Shown piece by piece: positions 36,601 through 49,923 of a stretch of 64,000 bases of DNA (positions within the stretch are counted from its first letter, which is position 1; each line of letters opens with the position of its first letter). The notes beneath the pieces were generated by a model that made no database searches, was not told the DNA's origin, and saw only the letters and a program-made list of their open reading frames with translations. The stretch is taken from assembly GCA_000697665.1 (NCBI GenBank), contig KL197717.1:290761-354760 (forward strand). The letters run 5' to 3'. The DNA is from Jaapia argillacea MUCL 33604. Its lineage: Eukaryota; Basidiomycota; Agaricomycetes; Jaapiales; Jaapiaceae. The position numbers and the translations under genes are program-made.

Positions 36601-36957
36601 ATGCTTATCTGGCCCTGAACCTTGACCACTGTCCGTGGCGCTGGCGGTGCTCAATCCTTCCAGCTTTCATTTCGAGTAATTGTTACACATGCGAAACCCA
36701 CTGCTTATTACCCAGCTCTTGTGCAGCTCCGGAAACAAAGTCGGGCGTTCGCAGTTCTATTGGCTGTGCAGTAATTTGCCTCCGTTGCAGAGCGAATAAC
36801 CCTCGTGCTCTGGATTAGCGAAGCCCCGGGCATGTACCGCCTCATGGCAATGCTCCACTGCGACCCCTCACAGGCTCCCTGTCCCTGTCGGGATATAAAT
36901 CAAGAAATGGACGTGGCTTGAATCTCTCAGACATCCACCCCCGTCAGCTCGTTCAAA
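33354..36957. other. 3.6 kb gene-poor stretch
   Basis: To about 33605 this is the 3' flank shared with member D. Beyond that I find no gene. A short plus-strand exon-like frame starting at 33665 (MSSVKGSAKERVNGLIDDFD) followed by a GTAAGT donor at about 33738 could be the start of an unknown gene, but no second exon is convincing. Frames at 35527-35823, 36058-36273 and 36261-36629 have no recognisable features. The composition looks like degraded intergenic or repeat-derived DNA. Confidence 0.4.
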
Positions 36958-38998
36958 TGAATACCCTTGATACCAAGCACGAATCAAAAGCCATCGCTGA
37001 TGATCGTGTGCTGTCGTTACTCCCAACAACGTCTGTCTCTACGAAACGTTACGTTAATAACAAGTTGTGAGTACCCAGGTTCACAAGGCGAGAATCCATC
37101 ATAGTGACCAGTCCCCAGAGCGACGCCCTCCTCGTCAATCGTACCTGCAGGCCTATTCTCATACGGTGGCGAACCCGAGTAAGCCTCCAAATTATCCCCC
37201 CTTTGGCATCCGCTGATTGAAATCCCCAGGCCAAACTATCTACCCCTCGGCTGGTCATCCCATACCAACCCGGAAGGCCGACATTACTTTGTCCATGGAA
37301 CGAGACCCAGTATAGTGACCGAGGAATGTTTGTATGTTCACGAGACTCTCGCGAGGATAACATACTGGATATCTCGGGTCAACCAATTGCTCGCCGACAA
37401 ACGAATTGGGTTGCCCGACACTGTCGAGCTTTTCCTGGAGCTGTGCGAGATGTCTTCGTCTTGTCGGTACTACCTTATCGACCATGCCACCCGCGTCGAG
37501 TTCTGGTTGGAAGATGCCTCAACCGACATCTTGGAATTGCCACAAATAGTGTCCACATCACACCTCAGTATGTTTCCCCCCGACTCCTCGCGGGACCGTC
37601 TTGACCTTTGGATTGAAGAACACAAATTTGAGGAGCACTATTGGTCTCACGTTGAACATTTCCCCATGCACTTGGGCGGGCTGAAAGCGCGAATCAGGGA
37701 TGAAATAGTTGGAGCCCTTGTCCAAGGTTGTACAGGTTAGCCCTCCTCCCCTCTTTGCTCAGGTGTGGTGCTCAAGGAACATTACTTGATACCAGACCAG
37801 ATGACCTGCGATGTTGCGGTGTTTCCATATTCCCGAGAACAATGTTCCCAGTTCCTCAGCCTGATTGGTAGCACCGGTGAGATCTCCTTGCGCTCATTTT
37901 CGGTCCAGCAGACTGACCAATGTATCAGGATCAGGGGATATAACTGATGGAAACGTAATATTCACACTTGGTAAGCACAGCGTCACTGCAGTTTTCACGG
38001 CGGCGAGACTTATCCGCTATGCACAGCTCGTATCTCAAGCTCGATTGGTGAGCCGCAATTTTCCTGGCGATAGTGAATTTCCATCTCATCTCCGATGCAG
38101 CGCAGCAAAAATTCAATGCACACTTTGGGCAAGAGGTCGTGCGATATACTCGAAACGAAAGTATCTTGGGAAGTCCCGAACGAAAGAGGTCTTGGTTGAT
38201 GGCGATATGCTCTCGCATACTTTTTGGCATCCCCGACACATATGTCGCCAAATTCGAAGAACTCTACGTGGATAAGTTGGTCCACGTCAGTCAGTGGGAC
38301 ACGTTTATCTCTTCCTGTCGAGAGGAATGGAAACAATTGATCTCTTGGGTGGGTCCATTCTCCATTCTCATGCTCGTTCTGGGATACTTACGGTGTTTCT
38401 TCCCAGACATTTGCACTGCTTATGTCAGTCATTTCTACCACCACCTTCTTTCATTGGTCCTGACTTGAAACAGTTCTCAATTATTGCTTCTCCTGAACCC
38501 ATCTGCGTCCCGCCAGCTATCCCTTGCCGGAGTTTTGCTATGTACCGCTGGTCTTGTCAGTGGGGCATCTCTCCTGGTGCGACATCCAGAACCAAGTCAC
38601 CAACCACAAGCATTGATCGAGAATCCTGTTCGTACTGTTTCCCGTGAGATGAAATTGATGCTGACCATCCCTTTTCTGTCCAGGCTGATTATTTCGAGGA
38701 AGCCTGGTCGACCTCTTTCGGCTATGAGCTGCTGGGAAGTGTCTTTGCTTTGCCCAAGGCGCTCCTTGGTTGGGTAATTGCCCTCCTTGTAGTCGAAGGA
38801 CTGGCGCTCACAATCAGCCTGACGAGCACGAGCGTCGCCGGTGGGCTCATGGTGGCTATTGCCCTCATTGCCCTCATCATTCGCGCCATCGTGCCAGGCA
38901 GGGCCGAGTCGCCCACCTTCTCCTCCGTCTGGGAGTCTTTGAAACGGTTCTGCTCGTTATCTCGCCAAAAAGACACAGAGGGATCCTGTATTGTCTAA
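36958..38998 (+). CDS. WW-like/four-helix membrane protein family, member C (divergent)
   Basis: Same architecture as A, B and D but strongly diverged. The WW-like module reads LPLGWSSHTNPEGRHYFVHG; then come VELFLELCEMSSSCRYYLID, YWSHVEHFPMHLGGLKARIRDE, DQMTCDVAVFPYSREQC, YVAKFEELYVDKLVHVSQWDTF, and hydrophobic segments including LAGVLLCTAGLVSGASLLV and WVIALLVVEGLALTISL. It ends KDTEGSCIV. The first exon is uncertain: an ATG at 36958 (MNTLDTKHES) is in a plausible place, but I could not join it in phase with the exon carrying PAGLFSYGGEPE without an unusual splice site. Later introns fit homologous positions in B. This member shows that the family is older than the recent B/D duplication. 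Confidence 0.6.
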
Positions 38999-39262
38999 AA
39001 AGCCTCTTACGACGCCCACGGTAGCACGGCCGCGCGTCCGTCGTTAGATGGCCTTGCTTGCCATAATGTAAGCAGCAGTCAATGTATTAGCCGAGCTCCA
39101 AATAACTGAATGTACGATGTAGCATAGAATCGAACTGACACTGAATATTGGGTGATACACGACCAAGAATCAGATATCATGAGGACTCGATGTTCGAGGT
39201 ATTCCAAGACCGAGCTGATCGATATTATCCGCATCAGTAATTACGATATAGACGATGTGTGT

Positions 39263-42200
39263 TCACCCTCCCCCCAAACTAGATTCGCTCCGGTTCGAAG
39301 GTGTCCTCGCACTATAGTACGATGTCGGCGGATATAATGTATTCTGTTCTCGAAGAAGCCGACACTCCCGGGCGTGGGCCAACCTCACGTAGGCGTAACG
39401 TTGGAAGTGATTCAGAGCTTGCAAGGCTTGAACTCCAACCTGCAATGGAAAGTCAGTCGAAACAGGCCTGAATGGAACAGTATACGTCGACTCACAGGAT
39501 ATACTCGTAGATGGTTGAACAAATCCACGGTCAGGTCCCGTACCGGCTCCTGAGTGTGAAAGAGTCCAAAGCTAACAGGAAGTAGTCCACCGTGATGCGG
39601 TGGCAGACATGAGAGTAACTTGTAGGGTATTAGGGTTTAGCCCGTGAAACAATACTGGATGGACCTACTTCGACGACTTGGTCATATACTTGGACGTTCT
39701 CGACAAGTGTCCGCATGATCAATTCGACTTCATGATCGGGAATCCCCTTGGTGTGGCGCAGCCGCCAGATTTGATGTCCAAGGTCGAATCCTTGGATTGG
39801 GTCTGTCGCTAATGCCTTGGCATGGTCCTTCAGACGCCTCATTAGTTTCAAGGCCGCAAGTTAAGTGATATCCACATACCGCTGCGTAATATTGATAACT
39901 GTTGGTTCTTCTCCAGCCCTCAATACGACTCGTGTTAGTGGAAAGGTCCCGCACAGCAGACGCTTCATCCATAAACGCTATGCCGGAGCCCAGACGGCCT
40001 TCCGAAAAGGATGCACTTGGGTATCCAATCTTGGTGGACCCGATGACCTCCTCTTCATACCGCGCCGCAAGGCGTACAAACCTGTTGACATATTCGGTGA
40101 ATCGAGCACGTACAAGACCCTCTCCGAAATGGTACGATATAGCCGATATGATCTGAGATGAACTCATCAGCAGGCTCCAAGGGTTGAGCAAACTGGCCGT
40201 AGGTTGCGAAGGAAACTCACGTCTTCCATGAACAGGTTGTCGGGACTATCAGCCTTCGCGACCATGTCGCTCTTCTGTCCGAGACCATCTTTATTTTTAC
40301 CATCTTCTTCGCTACCCACCGAGGACTCGGCTTTGAGAGTACCAGTTCGCGAAATCAGAGGAGGATGTAATGGCCCGTGATTTGTGACGGGGTGGTTGAC
40401 ATGGATATCCTTCGAGATGACCATTCTTCCGGTGCCAACATCGCACAGCAAATCCCACGAGCCGGATTGTTCAAAGATCGGGTTTGTGACGCCTGCGATA
40501 TATCCAGAGCTACACACCCATCAATGAAAAGACGGTTGGTTCGATGGTAGGTCCAGCCTCACATTGACTCCCATTCTTCTCGGTTGATTAGATTTGCGTA
40601 GGGGAAGGCCCGCTCGATGAAACCGCGCAGGATGCAGCCACATCCAGAGCCGAGGGCGCAGGCGGAGAGCACGTAGCTCGAGACCTGACCTGCAGGCCTA
40701 TTGTAGCCCAGGAAGATTATCCGTTTCCCGGTGATAAGCGCGTTGAACAAGATGATCATCGGATGCGTCATGCTGCCATTTGTGTGCAGATGGGGATGCA
40801 AGGGACCACTCATTGTCGCCACTGGGTTCGAAAAAGTTTGAATCAATTGGATTAGGGAGTACTAAATTCTGGCGAGATCAGATCAGAAGACGTATGGGAC
40901 GGCTCCCACTCACATCTCCTACTTCTTCTTGAAATGTCGACAGTGGCATCTTGATCGGCAACTGGTGCGCCTCGTACACAATGGAGGTCTGGAAGAAATG
41001 GGTGTCCTTGACAAGTCCTGCAGAGGTAAAATTGCCCAGGCCAGCTGTCGGTAGCCCGGCGTGATAATCATCTCTCTTGTGGATTCCGTGCGAGGAACTG
41101 GACGATGCATCTGTCGAGCGTCTTCCACGGGTGGTCAACCGACTGTTGTTTCCAGACCTCCCTGGGGCACCTCCTACAGCAGTGGCGACGTGTGGCTCGG
41201 CCTCCAAGACACTCTCCTCTCCAACCCAAACCGCACTGCCAAAAGACGTGTCCGTTGGTGAATATTGCCCTTGACCTCGGGACGGAGCAATAGTGCTCCC
41301 AGACATAGATCCTTCGCCCTCACGCCGCTTGTCATTTTCGTTCTCGTAGCTACGAATTATGCCATCTTCGAAACTTGAATTTGAGCCCCATGACGGGGTG
41401 TTGTGATGCTGAGACTTGCTGGGAGGTCGCAACGGTGGATGTATCTCGGGACTATCGCCACTCTGCGCCATGATGAACTTTTCGGCGAATATATCCTTAC
41501 GTTCAGAAGTGCGCATTACCAACTTCTCGTAACGGCTGAGAACAGGAGCGCCTGAGATATCCATGGAATTCACGGCATCAAAGAGGCGAGCGAGACACTC
41601 TTGGGATGGATTCATAAAGTAGTCATCGAGCGCCATTAGGAGGACAGGCTGTAAGGAGATGAAAATTGAAGTCGGAGGGTCTTCGAATCGGAACTCACTT
41701 TGAAGATTTGTATGAAGGGATGTCGGGTACATATCGCCATGGCCTTCACGACTGCCCCTCTGGGCAAATGTGTCAGTCGAGGAAATATGGCGGGTGTCAA
41801 ATGGACTTGGAAACACCGTGGCACTTCTGAAGCAGCACCGCTTAGGAGGGCGAAATGGAGGAGAAGGCTCACCGTCGTACACTCTTATCGTGCTTTGTAC
41901 GAACAAGATTCAAGACGTATAACAGTTCTGGACGGTCCTTCTCGATGTCTCCTTCAAGGACCCCCTTGCCATCCACACCCGGAGTCTCGAGGGCAAGAAC
42001 CGGAGCAATTTGATTGAATGGTGTCTGGTTCAAGAAGAAAATCGTCCAATCCTCGAATTGCTTCTCTGCCCCGTCGGGTAGCATCAAGTTGGCTAGCAAT
42101 CTGAAGAAGGATCGGTCGAGCGTCGTTAAATCGTTGAAGGAGAATACTCGAAATCAAACCGACCCTTCATCTGTCCCCAGCGGTTGGGGGAATTGATATG

Positions 42201-42270
42201 TCAACTGTGCACCGCGGTCGATGTCGAACTCGGCGAGGAGAACGAAGGAGCAGTGCTCGTCATTTGACAT
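39263..42270 (-). CDS. Afi1/SPA-domain (DENN-like) polarity protein
   Basis: Fungal protein related to yeast Afi1, which binds the Arf3 GTPase and helps keep the polarity axis; the fold belongs to the DENN group. Reading from 42270: VLLAEFDIDRGAQLTYQFPQ, the typical N-terminal docking region; NLMLPDGAEKQFEDWTIFF; ELLYVLNLVRTKHD; AICTRHPFIQIFKPVLL; then a long Ser/Gly-rich insert (about 41450-41080); then QLPIKMPLSTF and the SPA core (ILFNALITGKRIIFLGYNRP, SACALGSGCGCILRGF, RAFPYANL, VTNPIFEQSGSWDLLCDV). The C-terminal helices include ISYHFGEGLVRARFTEYVNRF and HFQRYAYVRLAHA. It has roughly ten short introns. Start ATG at 42270 directly precedes the conserved N-terminal motif. Expected at the cell cortex or growing tip (family knowledge). 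The neighbouring nuclease gene ends 260 bp upstream on the same strand. Confidence 0.85.
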
Positions 42271-42529
42271 TTCGAATCAAAGGGGCATTAACGATCTGGA
42301 GCTGGGCAGCTTGCGGTTGGCGGATAGAACGAGAAATAAGCTTGTGATTAGGTTGTTGTGATTCAGAAGCAGGGGACGGGGCAGGAACAGCAATGATCGT
42401 CGGCCACTCAACCAGGACGTTATCAACGCGTCCGATGTACGTAAAGCTCGGGCACTACAATGTGCAATCTTATCCGTCCAATGTTCAAGTTGGTTTATTA
42501 CGTCTATGCTACCAACACGGGCATTATGT

Positions 42530-45022
42530 CTAGTATGCGACAGGATTATCCTGAAAGTAGTTGCCTGCTAGGGCACTGTGGAAGTCCCAGTCGTACATCA
42601 CAGCAGATTCATACACACCAAACCGACGCAGGACAGTACTGATCGCCTCTTCGTCATACTCCCCAGGTTGTAGAAACTCTGGCTCCGGTACAGGGGGCAA
42701 GGATTGGAATACCGACCGAGCGAGTTCAACCTGGCCAAGGTACTCCTGAGGGGGAAGTCGAGGAGGGTACTTCGTCTCATGTTCAAGGACCTGCTCGATG
42801 GAGCCATATTGCCGAATGAATTTCAGAGCACGGGTGGGACCGACGTTCTTGATCCGCTGCGAGAAATCAGTCCCCAAGAGGAGAGCAAAGTCGACGTAGC
42901 TGGCTCTGTCGAGCTCGAGGACTTCTCGGACTTCGGCACCGGAGAGGATAGTAAGAGGGTCGCCACGACTGGTGATGTTGCGTATCATAGGTGCTTCGTA
43001 GACGAGTACGTCCTAGCAGGAGGCATGTCAGCAGGCTTAGGAGGGGGAGCGAGTGAACGAACCGTATCTTCGCTGGCCACGTAATCCGCATACCCATGGA
43101 TGACCATCGATGCCGCCAACGCCTCTGCTTCATAGGGTCCGGTCGATTCCACGCAGGGAATCCCCATAGCGCTCAGAATAAGCTTACACTCGTCATAGGT
43201 TTGAGTAGTGGGTGGATTAGAGCGCCGTTGATATGACTCGGATATGAATTGACTCCTCTCCACCAAGGCCGCGAGGTCGCTCTCAACCTTCGGGGAAGTG
43301 CATCCATCCATGGTGTCCTGAAATATTGGTTGGATAGCACTCGCCTCCACCGCTAATGCTTCCCAAAGCCTGCCCTCATCCGCGGTCAGCCGATTTTGTG
43401 TTTTGTTCATCACATAGGTATCGCGACCCTCTTTTACATCCGAGGATGTCTCTACAAGAGAGTCGCCCCTCTGAACGGGAGGACTTGATGTAGGCAACGA
43501 TTGTAAGACTGGAATGCTTTGTCGAAAGTCTTGGTAAAGGCTCGTAATCTCCTCTGCAAGCACGGAAAGGGGGATAGCAGGAGATGGCTCGCCTGATGGC
43601 TCGAGCTCGCTGTATGCGAATTCGTCGTTAACAAAGGCGGTGGAGGTAATGGGCGGTTCAACCTCCGATATCAACAAATTTTCGTAGGTCAATCCATCGA
43701 GGTCATCCTGAAGGCCATCATGGCCAAAAGAGGGGATGAGAGGATCCCTGGTTTCAAGTGACCCATCGAAATCGGAGCCGGAGGTATGTAGGGAATCGTC
43801 GATACTTTCGCCCAACTGCGAGGTCCCGATGGGGGCAGATTCAAACTTCGTTGGCGGCACTTGAAAACACCCTGATGACCCAATATCCTTCCGTTCCGCG
43901 AGAGTGTCACTGTCATGTTGGGCATCGTCCCCGCCAGTTTCTGGACCGAAGTCAGAGGACAAAGGCTGTGTTTCTCCAATAGCCTGGTTCGGCTCCAGCC
44001 GTATATTCGAAGTCGTGTCCTCACGTGTCTGCTCCTGGATCGGAGGGGCTTCTCGTAATTCATCTGGGTGGGGCTCGGTTGAACCTCGTCGATACGAACA
44101 GCATAACACTCACCTTGGGGCCGTGATGCATCACCTTGGTCGGTTAGAGGGTCAATTCCACCATAACCCTTTCCGCTGGAAGCCTCTTGTCCCTCGGTGG
44201 TAGTTGGATGCTTCATCTCATCCTCACTCCCTCGTGATATGGTGGGAGAATCCAAGTCCGACAACTGAGGTCGGCGCGGTTCAGAGAAGTAGGATTGAGA
44301 CAGAACTTCACGGATGTCTGATTCTGCAAAATTGTCTCGAGCTCCATATGGATTATAGTCGAAGTTATAATCTTGAGAAGATGTGCTGGGTTCGGAAACC
44401 AATAGCCCATGGTGAAACCTTGAGGGTAAGTCTGCCGACAACGACTTCCTCAGAATCGACGCGATTTCGGTTCGTCCGGAAGTGCCCAAATCTTGGCAAG
44501 TTTGCAGGAGATCGGTAAGCTTTGAAAGTCGCTCTGATCGTTGTACTTCGAGAATGGCTCGAGCGGCATCGGCTCTCCGAACTTGACGTCTCCTCTCTAC
44601 CTAAAATCCCAAAGGCGTCAGTTGAAAGGCCACACAAACGGGCTCCGTCACGGACCTCCAGCTGCTTCGCCGTACTCCGCTCTTTACCATCAAAAACGCA
44701 GATTGCTTTGACCCCAGAGTCTCGCAGCTCCGTCACGAGACGATACCAGCCAAGTACATGTCTATGAGGATGAGAGTGAGGGGCAAAATGCAACCTCTGA
44801 GTAATAAGGGTACCATCACTGCTCCAAGTCAGAAGGGCGTCTGGACTTGACATATAAGGAGACGCACATAACTACAGTCATTCCCCTCAGTTCCCGAAGA
44901 CGATTAGGAAGAGTCTTTATAACTTCTGGACTAACAGAAAACGGATGAGGAGAGGTCGGTTCCAAGGAGTTGAAAACACACCATGTCTTTTGTATAAATG
45001 GCGCGAAACCCAGCACTCCCAT
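42530..45022 (-). CDS. XPG/Rad2-superfamily (FEN1-like) nuclease
   Basis: Structure-specific nuclease family acting on DNA flaps or bubbles. The N-domain starts MGVLGFAPFIQKTC, then VVIDGTLITQR with a metal-binding Asp, and VKAICVFDGKERSTAKQ. The I-domain carries CVESTGPYEAEALAA, YADYVASEDTDVLVYE, YVDFALLLGTDFS and the helix-hairpin-type turn IKNVGPTRALKFI, so all acidic catalytic blocks are present. N- and I-domains are separated by ~350 residues of low-complexity acidic/Ser-rich linker, longer than in FEN1 and more like XPG. It ends soon after the nuclease fold (FHSALAGNYFQDNPVAY), without the long C-terminal part of XPG. The N-terminal motif differs from XPG (MGV.GLW), FEN1 and EXO1, so I leave it without a symbol. 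It is divergent from coatomer alpha, with 310 bp between starts. Confidence 0.85.
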
Positions 45023-45332
45023 CCACACACCAGTAAAGTTGCAGAGTCCCGAAGAAGACTTCGAGGATTCCTGAAAGTCCTGACTTTTTTAAAGAAACTG
45101 AGGGGCTTGAAAGACCGTTGCAAGAACCAAGCAAGAACGGTTGTTAGAAATTTCCTATTTCGGTCATCACCTCTACCCTCGGCCACGTCTGTGCACGTCG
45201 ACTGCCCCAAAATTCTGCAGAGTCCAGAGACATCGGCATCATCTGGCTTCGCTTCTGTTTCCTCATCCCGTTGATCCTGGGCTCCTTTAATCCACTGAGC
45301 AATCGAGAGAACCGCTCGTCTTTTCTGCCAGG
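45023..45332. promoter_or_regulatory. Bidirectional promoter region, nuclease and coatomer alpha
   Basis: The start codons of two divergent genes are 310 bp apart, so both promoters must lie here or inside 5' exons. I see no clear TATA box; CCAC and CT-rich stretches occur. Confidence 0.4.
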
Positions 45333-48300
45333 ATGTCTGTCATGCTCACGAAATTCGAGTCCAAGAGCAACCGAGTGAAGGGTAGGTCCCAATCCAGACT
45401 GGACGGACGTGTTGTGAATCAGTGTCTTGTTCTAGGACTCGCGTTTCACCCCACTCAACCGTTGCTCGCGGCGTCACTGCACAATGGAAGTGTACAACTA
45501 TGGAATTATCGAATGGGTGTGTTGGTGGATAGGTTCGAAGAACACGAAGGTCTGCACCCAAACATGGTTCCTTGCATCTGAACTGACGGATTTGTATTTG
45601 AAGGGCCTGTGCGCGGCGTCGATATCCATCCCAGTCGACCTTTGCTGGTAACGGGCGGTGACGACTACAAGATCAAAGTTTGGGGTGAGGATCTTCACCG
45701 TGGTCGAAGGGTGGTCTATCTAATGCAATGCAGACATTCGACCTCAGAACAGACGTTGTCTGTTCACCCTCCATGGCCATCTTGACTACGTTCGCTCAGT
45801 GCAGTTTCACCACGAGATGCCCTGGATCGTATGTTTTTCACATCTCTGCATGATTTTATCTAAATATCGTGATGAAGATCTCAGCGTCTGACGACCAAAC
45901 CATTCGGATATGGAACAGCACCTCGCGTAATTGCATCGCCATTCTCACCGGTCATTCACACTACGTCTTCTCTGCTCGTTTCCACCCCAAAGAGGATCTA
46001 GTCGTTTCCGCTTCGATGGATCAGACCGTCCGAGTTTGGGATATTTCCGGCCTCCGCAAGAGTACTCCCAACAACAATGCTCCTGGCACATTCGACACCT
46101 TTGATAACTTCTCCACCGTCAAATATGTGATGGAGGGTCACGACCGAGGGGTTAACTTCGCCACCTTCCACCCGACACTCCCGTTGATCATCTCCGCTGC
46201 TGATGATAGGCAAATCAAAATCTGGAGGATGAGCGAGACGAAAGCTTGGGAGGTTGATGCTTGCAGAGGCCATTTCAACAACGTGTCGAGCGCCGTGTTC
46301 CACCCGAAGCACGAGCTTATCGTATCATGTGGAGAGGATAAAACTGTCAGGGTTTGGGATTTGGCCAAGAGGACTGCGATTCAAACATTTAGGAGGGAGC
46401 ACGATCGATTCTGGGTATTGGCTGCCCACCCAAATCTTAATCTGTTCGCGGCAGGTAATGGTTGTTGCTCCATCTCATTGGTTCATAACTGATATGACTC
46501 TAGGACACGACAACGGTTTGATCGTCTTCAAGCTCGAAAGGGAGCGTCCGCCATTCGCCCTTCATGGTGACACCCTCTACTATATCCGGGACAAGTATGT
46601 TCGCTCGTACGATATCAACACTGGCTCGGATATCGGTCTCCTCAGCGTCCGCAAGTTTGGCAGCCCTTATGTCCCACCCAGAACACTCAGCTTCAACCCT
46701 GCTGAACGCGCGGTTCTCGTGACTATATCCTCCGATAATGGCTTGTTCGAGTTGACCAATCTCCCTACACAAGTCGTCGGCGAAGTCAAGGACTCTTCAA
46801 CTGAGGGCAAGAGGGGAAGCGGCCAGGCAGCTATCTTCGTTGCGAGGAACAGGTTCGCAGTTTTGAACAAGACTACTCAGGTTCGCAGAAAATATCTTTT
46901 AGCATGACGTGTTGAATTCTCATGGCATCCCTTGTTTAGCTTATCGAAGTTCGAGATCTCTCAAATTCTGTGGTGAAAAGCATAAAGGCCCCTGTGCAGA
47001 CCAATGAGATTTTCTACGGGGGTACCGCAAGCTTGATCCTGAGTTCCACCACGTCGGTGGTTCTCTATGACATTCAGCAGCAGAAGAACATAGCCGAAGT
47101 CAACACTCCCCCCGTCAAATATGTCGTTTGGAGTAACGACGGTGCCCTGGTGGCCTTACTCAGCAAGCATAGTATGTGTCCACCATCGGCTTTCCACCAC
47201 TTATCTGACTGTGGATGCTAGCCATTACGATTGCCAATAAGACATTCTCGCAACATTGTCTCATTCACGAAACTATCCGTATCAAGTCTGGCGCGTGGGA
47301 TGACTCGGGTGTTTTCATCTACTCCACTCTCAACCACATCAAATACTGCCTACCTCAAGGGTAAGCATCCAACTATATTCACTTTGACTTCGTTGACAAA
47401 GTGTTCATAGGGACCACGGCGTCATCTGTACGTTGGACAATCCTGTCTACTTGACCCGGGTCAAGGGCAAGACCATCCACTGTCTTGATCGCTCAGCTCG
47501 TCCACGGACAATAACCTTCGATCCAACGGAATATCGATTCAAGATGGCTCTGGTGAAGAACAACCACGAGGAGATGCTGTACATCATCCGTACCTCGAAT
47601 CTCTTGGGTCAAAGTATCATCGCGTACCTACAACAAAAGGGGTTCCCCGAGGTAACTAAATCCACGTTCTAATTCTTTTCGTCTTGACTAACCCTTTCGT
47701 GTAGATCGCTTTGCATTTCGTCGAAGACAAGAACACTCGTTTCGACCTCGCGATCGAGTGCGGTAACCTCGACGTTGCGTTCGAAATGGCGAAGGTTATC
47801 GATAGAGCTGATTGCTGGGAGCGGCTGGCTCAACAGGCTCTGAAGCAAGGCAATCACAAGGTATGTACCTTCCTCATCCTTCTGGATATATCTCACCAAT
47901 TTTCGCTCTGTCAGATTGTGGAGAAGGCATACCAGCAAAACAAAAGCTTCGAGCGGCTGTCGTTCTTGTATTTAATAACTGGCAGCACTGACAAGCTCTC
48001 GAAGATGCAGAAGATCGCCGATGTTAGAGGTGATCCGATGTCTCGGTTCCATAACGCGCTGTATACTGGGGATGTCATCGGTCGCATCTCTGTTCTCCGA
48101 GATGTTGGGTTGCGTGAGTCTTTCCGATACTCCTACATCCTTCTTGCTGAAAATGTCCAAATATTAGACCCCTTGGCGTATCTTACCGCAAAGACTAATG
48201 GTCATGATGAGCTTGCAACCGAAATCCTTGAAAGCGCAGGTTTGACTGAAGGTGATCTTGAAGATGTACCAACTTATGGGGCATCCACTTTGAAACCGCC

Positions 48301-49696
48301 TCCGGTCATCACACCCACCGCGTCTCTGAACTGGCCATCGATGACCACTGGCGAAAGCTTCTGGGATCGTGCTCTTGCCAACGGTAACTTGGAGGCCGGC
48401 ATCGAACCTCCTCACGTTAACGGTGACGCTGCTGGCGCGGCGGCTTCTGCTGCGTTGGACGACTGGGCCAGGGATGAAGAAGTCCCAGAAGATGTCGATG
48501 AAGGCGGCTGGGAACTCGACGCCGGTGCCGAGGAATCTCATGAGGCTACGGCTGAGGTTGGAGAAGCTGCAATAGAGGAAGAAGAAGAGCTTGGAGCTGG
48601 CGCAGCTCCAGGTATCAGTGAGGCCGATCTGTGGATACGGAACTCGCCATTTGCCTCGGATCATGTTGCGGCTGGTTCCTTTGATAGTGCCATGCAGGTG
48701 AGAGTCAATGTACGAGTGTTTGTTTTCATTCTATGCTGAGACTTTCGGATAGCTTCTCCATCGACAGTTTGGTGTTGTGGACTTCTCCCCGCTGAAGCCC
48801 TTGTTCCTCTCCACCTATCGGTCCGCCCATGCGTACCTTTCACCCCTCGCCTCTCTACCTCCATTGCAACTTCATCTTCGCCGGAACCCTGCGGAGTCAT
48901 CTCCCAGTCGCGTGTTACCCGTTGCTGTACGGACGTTGCAGTCCGTTCGCTCTGAGCTTTCAGAAGGGTTCCGTGCCGTGTCTGGCAACAAGCTTGCTGA
49001 GGCACAAGCGGTGTTCCGTTCCATCTTATACGAGCTTCTCTTGATCGCCGTATCCTCTGACCAGGAAGCCAAGGAGGTGAGTTCTATGTACCCGTGTCCT
49101 TGAAAGACATACTTACTGGTTTTCAGTGGAGAGATACCGTTACAACAGCCAGGGAATACCTTGTTGGTGTTTCGATTGAACTGGAACGTCGTCGAGTGCA
49201 ACAAGAGGAGCCTGAGAACGTTCGGAGGAATCTTGAGCTCGCAGCATACTTCACGCACTGCCAAATGCAAGCTGCACATCTTCAGATCGCCCTCCGAAGC
49301 GCCATCAACACTTTCGCCAAGGCTAACAACACTGGGTCAGCGGCCAAGTTCGCACGAAGATTGCTTGAGTTGAATCCTGACCCGAAGATAGTGGCAAATG
49401 TGAGTTCGCTTCACTTATCCTCATGAGCCGTAAACCTAACGTCCGCTTGGCAGGCCCGTCAACGAATCGCTGCTGGAGATCGTAACCCCAGGGATGCTGT
49501 TGAAATCTCTTACGACGAGTTCACAGAGTTCGATATATGCGCTGCCACCTACACACCGATCTACAAGGGTTCGCCTTCTGTGCGTTGTCCATACACGGAC
49601 GCATCGTATCTTCCTGAGTTTACTGGAAAGTTGGATCCCCTAACTCATTTGACTGAGATTGGGGCTTCTGCCTCCGGACTACCGGCTCCCCGATGA
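45333..49696 (+). CDS. COP1: Coatomer subunit alpha
   Basis: Alpha-COP of the COPI coat, which binds KKXX-type cargo tails and drives Golgi-to-ER retrograde transport. About 13 exons join to roughly 1,200 aa, the family length. Start [20 protein letters not shown] matches the family; the second Met (45342) is the usual start position. The N-terminal WD40 repeats are visible ([85 protein letters not shown]), followed by the second propeller ([18 protein letters not shown]) and the helical solenoid ([38 protein letters not shown]). After an acidic linker (about 48470-48620) comes the C-terminal domain that binds epsilon-COP, ending [12 protein letters not shown] near the carboxyl end. Intact and single-copy. 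Confidence 0.95.
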
Positions 49697-49923
49697 GATG
49701 GGAGACTCTTGTTGATGGACATGGTTGTTGTAGAGACGAAAATCATGTGTTGATTCCTTCCTTACTTTGCCGTATAATATGACATGGGACTGATACCAAA
49801 GCAAAATGTGATGTGACCGTCGTTTTGTGACACTACTCTCCTTTGCAACCTCAGCACAAAGTTGTCCTGGATCCGAAATCTGTGCCCTGCTTTCATCTTA
49901 GGCTTCCCGGACGTGCAACTCGA

